A DNA stretch of 5,852 nucleotides from Chitinophagaceae bacterium (GTDB lineage Bacteria; Bacteroidota; Bacteroidia; Chitinophagales; Chitinophagaceae). Below are positions 1 to 4,678 of the stretch, piece after piece (positions within the stretch are counted from its first letter, which is position 1; each line of letters begins with the position of its first letter). The notes under the pieces were generated by a model. The model worked only from the letters and a program-made list of their open reading frames with translations, was not told where the DNA came from and did not search any database. The translations under genes and the position numbers were made by a program. The stretch is from positions 2,098 through 7,949 of the forward strand of contig PLXD01000159.1 in assembly GCA_003151295.1 (NCBI GenBank), in the 5' to 3' direction.

Positions 1-569
1 GGCAAAGGCTTTTTATAAACGTTATCCAAGATTTCCATGTCGTTAGTCCCATACTTTACCTCGAACTTGTAGCGCAGTTCCTCGTCAAACGTATTGTAAA
101 GATAGTACTGGATCACTTTTTTACCGAGGTAGGCGCCGCTGCCCTCGTCGCCCAGCACATACCCAAGTCCGGGGCTGTTCTTCACGATCTTCTTTCCGTC
201 AAAGTAACAGGAGTTGCTGCCCGTCCCCAAAATACAGACAATGCCCTTGCTCTTGCCGCTGAGTGCGATGGCCGCTCCCATAAGATCTACCTCAACCTTC
301 ACTTTTGAACCGGGGAAAACCTGCCGGATGGCTTGTTGGACGATCTTACGGTTGCCAGGGTTATTGCAACCGGTCCCATAATAATAAATGGCATCGGGCA
401 CTACTTTTTTCATTCCCGGTATTAATTCCGTTTGCAATAATTGAGCAATTTGCCCCTTATCCAGAAAATAAGGACTTATACCCTGGGTCTCTATGATCTT
501 TTTCCTGCCGTTATGTAACAAGCACCATTCACATTTTGTTGAGCCACTATCAGCGATCAGTATATTCAT
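1..569 (-). CDS. BadF/BadG/BcrA/BcrD-type ATPase, probable N-acetylglucosamine kinase (C-terminus cut by window edge)
   Basis: I translated this gene by hand from the ATG whose complement lies at 567-569. 189 complete codons are visible and the frame is still open at base 1, so the C-terminal part is outside the window. The N-terminus begins MNILIADSGSTKCEW, the phosphate-1 loop of the ASKHA (actin/hexokinase-like) ATPase fold. A second phosphate-binding segment, LGTGSNS, lies near residues 114-120. The family-typical block GLGYVLGDEGSGAYLG lies near residues 134-149. In Bacteroidota such proteins are generally annotated as BadF-family ATPases or N-acetylglucosamine kinases, which phosphorylate amino sugars in the cytoplasm for peptidoglycan or chitin sugar salvage. 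The substrate cannot be read from this fragment. No Shine-Dalgarno sequence precedes the start (AACAAAAG). It is divergent from the S41 protease gene, with a repeat-rich 243-bp spacer. The family call is firm; the sugar specificity is inferred. Confidence 0.88.
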   Translation of the reverse strand, partial: MNILIADSGSTKCEWCLLHNGRKKIIETQGISPYFLDKGQIAQLLQTELIPGMKKVVPDAIYYYGTGCNNPGNRKIVQQAIRQVFPGSKVKVEVDLMGAAIALSGKSKGIVCILGTGSNSCYFDGKKIVKNSPGLGYVLGDEGSGAYLGKKVIQYYLYNTFDEELRYKFEVKYGTNDMEILDNVYKKPL

Positions 570-584
570 CTTTTGTTGTTTAAA

Positions 585-705
585 CTACAGGCCGCAAGCT
601 ACAACAAGTTGAGCGTAGCGAAAGCCTCCCGAAAAAAATTCAGGATAGGCTGAAATCGGGATTGCAAACCAGAAACTTATATAGCTTACGGCATGGAGCT
701 TACAG
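585..705. repeat. REP-like nested palindromic intergenic element
   Basis: The outer arms are CTACAGGCCGCAAGCTAC at 585-602 and ATAGCTTACGGCATGGAG at 681-698, which match as an inverted repeat at 14 of 18 positions. Inside sits a second hairpin: TCCCGA (627-632) pairs with TCGGGA (656-661), and within it TTCAG (639-643) pairs with CTGAA (650-654). The right arm also carries a tandem AGCTTAC (683-689 and 697-703). No reading frame spans the element. The nested structure resembles dispersed REP/MITE-like intergenic repeats found in Bacteroidota genomes. Whether it is multi-copy cannot be seen from one window. Confidence 0.5.
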
Positions 706-718
706 CTATTTTGCTCCC

Positions 719-726
719 CAAAGTTA
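719..726 (-). promoter_or_regulatory. Candidate -7 box (TAACTTTG) for the BadF-type kinase gene
   Basis: On the minus strand this reads TAACTTTG, a full match to the Bacteroidota -7 consensus TAnnTTTG. It lies about 150 nt upstream of the kinase start, so the transcript would carry the palindromic element at 585-705 in its leader. No convincing -33 TTG is present at the expected distance. The call rests on this one box. Confidence 0.33.
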
Positions 727-745
727 AAAATCTATTTCAGATTTT
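727..745. repeat. Perfect AT-rich inverted repeat AAAATCT-N5-AGATTTT
   Basis: AAAATCT (727-733) and AGATTTT (739-745) are exact reverse complements separated by ATTTC. The repeat abuts the candidate minus-strand -7 box at 719-726 and lies in its presumed spacer. It is 68 bp upstream of the S41 protease start. It could be an operator for either divergent gene, or chance in AT-rich DNA. Confidence 0.35.
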
Positions 746-812
746 AATATGCAGGAGGATTGCTTAATTTGCAGGCTTCTGATCCCGGCCGGATTAAATC
801 AAAATACGATCA

Positions 813-2396
813 ATGAAAAAATTACAGGTTTGGCTTCCCCTATTATTCGCTATTATCATGATCCTGGAAATGCTTATCGGTTTCCGGTTGCGGGAAAATG
901 TGAGTACAACGGGCTTTTTCAATACCCGCAGGCAAGCGCCCATACAGGAAGTGATGGACCTGGTGAACAACAATTATGTAGACTCCGTGAATATGGACAC
1001 ACTGGGAGACGACGCCATACAAGGCTTGCTGACCCACCTGGACCCGCATTCGGTCTTTATCCCCGCCGTCGAACTCCAGGAAATGAACGAAGACCTGCAG
1101 GGGAATTTTGAGGGGATAGGCGTGGAATTCCAACTTTTCGATGACACGGTGAACGTCGTGAGCGTACTGGCAGGTGGCCCGAGTGAGAAGGCAGGCCTGC
1201 AAATGGGCGATAAATTCATAAAAGTGAACGATTCGCTGGTGGCCGGCAATGGCATCAACACGGAAAAGATCAAAAAATTATTGAGGGGTCCCGGAGCCAG
1301 TAAGGTATTAATCACCCTGCTGCGTGGCAATCAATCCAAACAATTCACCATCACCCGGGGAACGATACCCCTTCCCGCCGTGGATGTTTCCTATATGATC
1401 AATAAAGAGACCGGCTATGTCCGGATCAATAAATTCTCGGAGACAACCCATGCCGAGTTTGCCGCGGCCATCCAGCAACTGCAGAAAAACGGCCTGCAGA
1501 AGCTGATCCTGGATCTGCGGGGCAACGGAGGGGGCATCCTGCAGGAAGCAATAGAAATGGCAGACGACTTCCTGGATGATGAAAAGCTGATCGTCTATAC
1601 CCATGGATCCCGTTCACCCAAAGTAGAATATCGATGTCGCAGAGATGGCCTCTTTGAAAAAGGCAAGCTGATCCTGCTGACCGACGAGGGAACCGCTTCT
1701 GCCAGTGAAATATTGGCCGGAGCCTTGCAGGACTGGGACAGGGCCATCATTATCGGGAGAAGGACTTTTGGCAAAGGACTGGTCCAGCAACAATATCAGT
1801 TGAGCGACGGTTCCGCACTGCGCCTGACTGTTGCCAGGTACTATACACCTACCGGGCGTAGTATCCAGAAACCTTATAATAAGGGCCATGAAGATTATAA
1901 CGAAGAGGTTATGAAACGCTTCCATGACGGGGAAGTGCTGCATGGAGATACATCCGGCCGCCACCCCGGACCGGCGTACAAGACCCCCGGAGGCCGCACG
2001 GTGTACGGAGGAGGGGGGATCACTCCCGACATCTTTATCGGTTTCGACACCAATACCCTCGCCAGGAATATCACGGTACTCTATGTGGACGGCACCCTCA
2101 ACCGCTTCCTGTATATCTATTATATGCAGCACCAGCCTTTGTTCATGCAGTTCAAGTCTCCTGCTGATCTTTTGACCGGCTTTCACAACGAGGAAGGTCT
2201 ATGGAATAACCTGACTGCCTATGCCGCGAAGGATACGATCGATATCCGGAGTATTCCCGCCAGGGATAAACAGATCCTGCAGCATCGAATCAAGGCGCTC
2301 CTCGCCAGGCAGATCTGGCACACCGAAGGGTATTACGAAATCATGAATGTTTATGACCCCCTGGTAAGCAAGGCCCTGGAAGAAATGAATAAATAG
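813..2396 (+). CDS. S41-family C-terminal processing protease (CtpA/Prc-like), membrane-anchored
   Basis: This complete 527-residue protein is a serine protease with a Ser/Lys dyad that trims or degrades proteins on the outer face of the inner membrane. Residues 7-24 form one hydrophobic signal-anchor helix. A helical N-terminal segment follows, to about residue 95. A PDZ domain lies at about 98-185 (GIGVEF at 101-106, GPSEKAGLQMGD at 122-133). The protease core spans about 190-410. Ser296 in EGTASASE is the nucleophile, Lys321 in FGKGLVQ the general base, and Gln325 the assisting residue. The Ser-Lys spacing of 25 and Lys-Gln spacing of 4 match Prc and CtpA. LDLRGNGGG (233-241) is the conserved oxyanion-side strand. 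A C-terminal extension of about 110 residues (about 415-527) has no motif I recognise. The chosen ATG gives a clean signal anchor (MKKLQVWLPLLFAIIM), and no Shine-Dalgarno sequence is near it. The gene is transcribed alone, convergent with the DUF6249-like gene 36 bp away. Natural substrates are unknown. Confidence 0.95.
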   Translation: MKKLQVWLPLLFAIIMILEMLIGFRLRENVSTTGFFNTRRQAPIQEVMDLVNNNYVDSVNMDTLGDDAIQGLLTHLDPHSVFIPAVELQEMNEDLQGNFEGIGVEFQLFDDTVNVVSVLAGGPSEKAGLQMGDKFIKVNDSLVAGNGINTEKIKKLLRGPGASKVLITLLRGNQSKQFTITRGTIPLPAVDVSYMINKETGYVRINKFSETTHAEFAAAIQQLQKNGLQKLILDLRGNGGGILQEAIEMADDFLDDEKLIVYTHGSRSPKVEYRCRRDGLFEKGKLILLTDEGTASASEILAGALQDWDRAIIIGRRTFGKGLVQQQYQLSDGSALRLTVARYYTPTGRSIQKPYNKGHEDYNEEVMKRFHDGEVLHGDTSGRHPGPAYKTPGGRTVYGGGGITPDIFIGFDTNTLARNITVLYVDGTLNRFLYIYYMQHQPLFMQFKSPADLLTGFHNEEGLWNNLTAYAAKDTIDIRSIPARDKQILQHRIKALLARQIWHTEGYYEIMNVYDPLVSKALEEMNK

Positions 2397-2432
2397 AATA
2401 AACGCTGACTCTTCGGGGTTAATGATCAAAGC

Positions 2433-2825
2433 TTAATCCTCGGACTTCTTGTCCAGCACTTCCTTTTTCTCAATCCGGTAGGACGCAATCAGTCCCAGGC
2501 CACCCCCGATCGCGATGAGCGCGAAATAGACAGGTACATTCGCGCCTGATCTGTATTCGAAGTCATCGACGTGACGGATATTATACAGCACAAGATGATC
2601 CAGCAGATAGGCTATGAACAATCCCAGGCCGGCGCCCACCAGCAGGAGCCCCCATTTCAGCGTCCGATACGGAGCGGGCCTGCTCCCATTCAGTTTAGGG
2701 TCCATTCCTTTTTCGATCATGACCATATTCTCCTTATTCTGCAGGTAGCGTATTCCCAGTATCATGGTGAATAAAGAAAGACTACTGATTATCAACCATA
2801 TAAAAACCAATTGATCGGGTCCCAT
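2433..2825 (-). CDS. Small three-helix membrane protein, DUF6249-like
   Basis: This 130-residue membrane protein has three predicted transmembrane helices: about 6-27 (FIWLIISSLSLFTMILGI), 57-80 (KWGLLLVGAGLGLFIAYLL) and 97-115 (VPVYFALIAIGGGLGLIA). A cytoplasm-type loop, RYLQNKENMVMIEKGMDP, follows the first helix, and the C-terminal tail is charged (RIEKKEVLDKKSED). The ENMVMIEKGMDP loop and the GLLLVGAGLGL and ALIAIGGGLGL helices are how I recognise the DUF6249-type family of Bacteroidota, whose function is not established. The gene is divergent from an ECF sigma/anti-sigma pair, an arrangement I recall for this family. I infer a link to envelope stress or signalling. Its stop lies 36 bp from the S41 protease stop, with no clear terminator hairpin between them. 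The family call is moderately sure and the function is unknown. Confidence 0.8.
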   Translation of the reverse strand: MGPDQLVFIWLIISSLSLFTMILGIRYLQNKENMVMIEKGMDPKLNGSRPAPYRTLKWGLLLVGAGLGLFIAYLLDHLVLYNIRHVDDFEYRSGANVPVYFALIAIGGGLGLIASYRIEKKEVLDKKSED

Positions 2826-2863
2826 TGTAATGAATTTAATGATGTAATTTAATAATGCAGGTA

Positions 2864-2939
2864 TTTTTCAGCCCTGTTTCAGGAATTAAGACTACCGTTG
2901 ACTAGTTCAGGTTACAGGGAACTACGGGAAACTGAAAAA
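2864..2939. repeat. Nested inverted repeats in the DUF6249 / sigma-factor divergent region
   Basis: Several perfect short inverted repeats overlap here. TTTTTCAG (2864-2871) pairs with CTGAAAAA (2932-2939). CCCTGT (2872-2877) pairs with ACAGGG (2914-2919), in the same nested order. TAGTTC (2903-2908) pairs with GAACTA (2919-2924). CCTG-TTT-CAGG (2873-2883) is a tight local hairpin. The stretch would lie in the 5' leader of the minus-strand DUF6249-like transcript if that starts near 2940. It could be a leader structure, an operator or a decayed repeat. There is no coding content. Confidence 0.35.
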
Positions 2940-2947
2940 ATAGGTCC

Positions 2948-2955
2948 CAAAAATA
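2948..2955 (-). promoter_or_regulatory. Candidate -7 box (TATTTTTG) for the DUF6249-like gene
   Basis: Read on the minus strand this is TATTTTTG, a full match to TAnnTTTG and the only one I found in the 182-bp gap. It lies 122 bp upstream of the DUF6249-like start. A -33 TTG at the proper spacing is not evident, and the poly-A context makes a chance match possible. Confidence 0.35.
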
Positions 2956-2962
2956 ATGGTTC

Positions 2963-2970
2963 TATCTTTG
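2963..2970 (+). promoter_or_regulatory. Candidate -7 box (TATCTTTG) for the sigma/anti-sigma operon
   Basis: TATCTTTG matches the Bacteroidota -7 consensus TAnnTTTG exactly and ends 37 bp before the sigma-factor ATG, giving a short leader of about 30 nt. No good -33 TTG lies 17-23 bp upstream (the region is A-rich). The gene may therefore need an activator or be read by its own alternative sigma factor. Confidence 0.5.
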
Positions 2971-3007
2971 TAACCTGTTCTCAGATAACATAGTCTTATC
3001 TCCAGAG

Positions 3008-3595
3008 ATGCATACCGGACTCACTGACAAAGAAATTATTAGCAGGGTTCTACAAGGAGAGCAGGGCCTTTTTGCGCAATTGGTGGAACGTTACCAGCAA
3101 TACGTTTTCACCTTAGTGCTGCGCTTTACCGACAACAGGGAGGATGCCGAAGAGATATCACAGGACGTGTTTGTAAAATCTTATCGTTCCCTCGCCGATT
3201 TCCGCGGAGAGTCGAAATTCAGTACCTGGCTTTTTACGATCGTGCGTACCAGCTCGATCACTTTTCTCCGGAAAAAGAAACTGGATACTACTTCTACTGA
3301 TAACGAAAGGACTCTCTTGCATTTGGAGAACCGGGAATCGGGCTTTAAAGCCGACACCATAGAACAGAAATCAAAACATGCCATGGTAAACAAGGCGATC
3401 TCCCTGCTAAGCCACGATGATGCGCAGTTGATCTCTTTGTTCTACAAGGCGGAACAGTCACTGGAAGAGATCGGGCTAATCCTGGGGATCGCTCCCAATA
3501 CCATCAAAGTGAAGCTCCACCGTGCAAGGCAACGTCTGAAGGATAAGATGGAGAAACACTTTAGTACGGAGGTGAAGGAATTACAGGATAATTAG
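3008..3595 (+). CDS. ECF-type RNA polymerase sigma-70 family sigma factor
   Basis: This 195-residue protein has the two-domain ECF layout. Region sigma-2 covers about residues 18-90: FAQLVERYQQYVFTLVLRF, then DNREDAEEISQDVFVKSYRSL (core-RNAP binding), then FRGESKFSTWLFTIVR with FLRKKK (-10 recognition and melting). After a polar linker (about 91-120), sigma-4 covers about 122-182. Its helix-turn-helix is SLEEIGLILGIAPNTIKVKLHRARQRLK, which would read the -35 element. Length and motifs are typical of the family and no domain is missing. The start sits 37 bp after a TAnnTTTG box, and ATTAGCAGG-type purine runs are absent before it, as usual for Bacteroidota. The gene is followed by a membrane protein that is its probable anti-sigma factor. 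I infer that it directs transcription of an envelope- or stress-related regulon, but the signal cannot be read from sequence. Confidence 0.95.
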   Translation: MHTGLTDKEIISRVLQGEQGLFAQLVERYQQYVFTLVLRFTDNREDAEEISQDVFVKSYRSLADFRGESKFSTWLFTIVRTSSITFLRKKKLDTTSTDNERTLLHLENRESGFKADTIEQKSKHAMVNKAISLLSHDDAQLISLFYKAEQSLEEIGLILGIAPNTIKVKLHRARQRLKDKMEKHFSTEVKELQDN

Positions 3596-3680
3596 AATGA
3601 CAGGACAATTAATGGTCAGCCAATGACAATCAGGACTCTGGTAAATAACAATGAATGGTCGATCAAATAAAGCAGCGAAT

Positions 3681-4217
3681 ATGAATACGAAGCAAGAAAT
3701 GGAAGATCGTTTGTGGGACTATATCGACGGATCCGGCGAGGCCGCGGGGCGCTCCGAAACAGAGCGCCTGTTGAGCATCCATTCCGAATGGCGGCAAAAA
3801 TACCAGGAACTGATGGAACTGCACCAATTGCTGAACCAGACGGAACTGGAAGCTCCCTCCATGCGCTTTACGAAGAATGTAATGGAGGAGATCGCCAAAT
3901 ACCACGTCGCTCCGGCGACAAAAACCTATATCAACAAGAATATCATCCGGGGGATCGGGGGCCTATTCGCTTTGATGATCCTCGGTCTCCTGGTCTATGT
4001 CTTTTCCCAGCTTCATTGGACGACCGACAGCCAGGACGATCTCTTAGCCAATCATCCGCTCGGAAATCTCAACTGGGGCAAATTATTCAATAATACCTAC
4101 GTGAATATATTCATGATGATCAATACCGTCCTGGGGCTGATGCTCCTGGATATGTGGCTCGGACGAAAAAAACATTCCCATCCCGGTTTCCCACGCCAGG
4201 AAGGAAAAAATAGCTAA
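3681..4217 (+). CDS. Probable membrane-bound anti-sigma factor (no zinc motif)
   Basis: From the ATG at 3681 the product has 178 residues. A soluble, charged, helical N-terminal domain covers about residues 1-85, including LWDYIDGSGEAAGRSETERL and EAPSMRFTKNVMEEIAK. A transmembrane helix at about 88-109 (IIRGIGGLFALMILGLLVYVF) is followed by a loop of about 30 residues, a second helix at about 140-160 (YVNIFMMINTVLGLMLLDMWL) and a short basic tail. A cytoplasmic domain plus membrane anchor directly behind an ECF sigma gene is the standard anti-sigma arrangement, and the LWDYIDG...LRFTKNVMEEI pattern resembles Bacteroidota proteins found in this position. The protein has no cysteine, so it lacks the HxxxCxxC zinc-binding anti-sigma motif. 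An in-frame ATG at 3651 would add ten residues (MNGRSNKAAN). I prefer 3681 because the LWDYIDG block then starts close to the N-terminus as in relatives I recall, but neither start has a Shine-Dalgarno sequence. Function is inferred from topology and position. Confidence 0.8.
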   Translation: MNTKQEMEDRLWDYIDGSGEAAGRSETERLLSIHSEWRQKYQELMELHQLLNQTELEAPSMRFTKNVMEEIAKYHVAPATKTYINKNIIRGIGGLFALMILGLLVYVFSQLHWTTDSQDDLLANHPLGNLNWGKLFNNTYVNIFMMINTVLGLMLLDMWLGRKKHSHPGFPRQEGKNS

Positions 4218-4235
4218 AGAAAATACATAAAGAAG

Positions 4236-4257
4236 CTTGATGATCTCCTTCATCAGG
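4236..4257 (+). other. Small hairpin downstream of the anti-sigma gene
   Basis: CTTGATGA (4236-4243) pairs with TCATCAGG (4250-4257) around the loop TCTCCT, eight pairs including one G-U. It lies 18 bp after the anti-sigma stop and ten bases before the terminator stem at 4267. It has no T-run of its own. It may stabilise the mRNA 3' end or be incidental. Confidence 0.35.
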
Positions 4258-4266
4258 TCCGGTATG

Positions 4267-4296
4267 CCTTCCCGATTTGTCAGGGAGGTTTTTATT
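4267..4296 (+). terminator. Rho-independent terminator of the sigma/anti-sigma operon
   Basis: A stem-loop runs from CCTTCCCGA (4267-4275) through the loop TTTG to TCAGGGAGG (4280-4288), with one bulged base on each side. It is followed at once by TTTTTATT (4289-4296). It lies about 50 bp past the anti-sigma stop in the direction of transcription. Confidence 0.65.
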
Positions 4297-4300
4297 ACCC

Positions 4301-4339
4301 ATTATCAATATGAATTTTCTTTTTCTTGATAATTGTCAA
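4301..4339. promoter_or_regulatory. Cluster of TTGAYAAT-like inverted half-sites
   Basis: ATTATCAA (4301-4308) is the exact reverse complement of TTGATAAT (4326-4333). The latter is the left half of a near-perfect 14-bp palindrome, TTGATAATTGTCAA (4326-4339). Three half-sites in 39 bp suggest a dimeric regulator site, but no intact gene lies downstream on the plus strand. If real, it may be left over from a gene that was lost. The region is AT-rich, so chance is possible. Confidence 0.3.
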
Positions 4340-4413
4340 TTTTATGAGAACGAAGAATGAGAATATGCAGTACGAAAAGAGGAGTGCAACCCAATAGGTA
4401 TCAAAATCGAAAA

Positions 4414-4447
4414 CCCGGAAGCATGAAATAATTCAGGGGCTTCCAGG
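4414..4447. repeat. REP-like hairpin with TGAA-ATAA-TTCA core
   Basis: CCCGGAAGC (4414-4422) pairs with GCTTCCAGG (4439-4447) except for one C/A mismatch. Inside, TGAA (4424-4427) pairs with TTCA (4432-4435) across ATAA. No T-run follows on either strand, so it is not a simple terminator. The two-step shape, with a TTCAG/CTGAA-like inner stem, recalls the inner hairpin at 627-661. It is a plausible dispersed intergenic repeat or an RNA structure. Confidence 0.4.
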
Positions 4448-4504
4448 AACTATATAATACAAATTTAGTTCGTTTTTTACTCCCTTGCAAATTCTTTTAC
4501 ACTT

Positions 4505-4656
4505 ATGAAGTATGACGATTTTCAACAAATTATGTCTGCAGCCAGAATGAGCAGGTATATAACTGCTTGTGGGATAAATACCCGTAGGGTGAAGCAGCCT
4601 TGCTTTATGGGATAGATCATATCAATGAAGTTCTAAACAGAATAGATATGCTGTAA
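4505..4656 (+). pseudogene. Internally deleted remnant of an Abi-family (abortive-infection-like) gene
   Basis: From the ATG at 4505 the frame reads MKYDDFQQIMSAARMSRY then ITACGINTRR. I recognise this as the N-terminus of Bacteroidota Abi-like proteins, which usually run on as CGxNTRKAMTLYR. The match ends at about 4588 and the frame stops at 4613-4615 after 36 codons. In another frame, 4594-4656 encodes AALLYGIDHINEVLNRIDML and a stop, which resembles the C-terminal end (LLYGIDHV...) of the same family. Both ends of one gene thus appear fused by a deletion of most of the middle, leaving about 50 of the 200-300 codons such proteins have. The gene would have been convergent with tex; its stop at 4654-4656 lies 12 bp from the tex stop. 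Intact relatives are thought to act in phage defence. The family match is from memory. Alternatively this is a chance 36-codon reading frame. Confidence 0.6.
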
Positions 4657-4678
4657 GGATTGATATTTTCAATCTTTA
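4654..4678 (-). terminator. Hairpin shared by the convergent tex and Abi-remnant 3' ends
   Basis: TAAGGATTGA (4654-4663) pairs with TCAATCTTTA (4669-4678), ten pairs with one G-U, around the loop TATTT. It contains the stop codons of both convergent frames. There is no clear T-run on either side, so as a Rho-independent terminator it is weak. It may still fold in the 3' end of the tex mRNA. Confidence 0.35.

Noticed and set aside
305..496. 63-codon plus-strand frame
   Set aside because: It is antisense to the BadF-type kinase, whose phosphate-loop motifs are read on the minus strand.
753..758. Perfect Shine-Dalgarno-like AGGAGG
   Set aside because: No ATG, GTG or TTG lies at a usable distance downstream, and the S41 start is 55 bp away, so it is probably chance.
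764..771. TTAATTTG as a -7 box for the S41 protease gene
   Set aside because: It has one mismatch to TAnnTTTG in a core position and no -33 TTG, which is too weak to call.
749..1111. 120-codon plus-strand frame starting at 749
   Set aside because: It overlaps the start of the S41 protease in another frame. Its product has no recognisable domain, whereas the protease frame has a clean signal anchor.
1614..2186. 190-codon minus-strand reading frame
   Set aside because: It is antisense to the catalytic part of the S41 protease, with no recognisable domain.
3596..3636. Near-repeat AATGACAGGAC / AATGACAATCAGGAC in the sigma/anti-sigma gap
   Set aside because: It is short and imperfect, with no symmetry or coding meaning, and may be chance.
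4120..4308. 62-codon minus-strand frame
   Set aside because: It overlaps the end of the anti-sigma gene and the operon terminator. It has no recognisable features.
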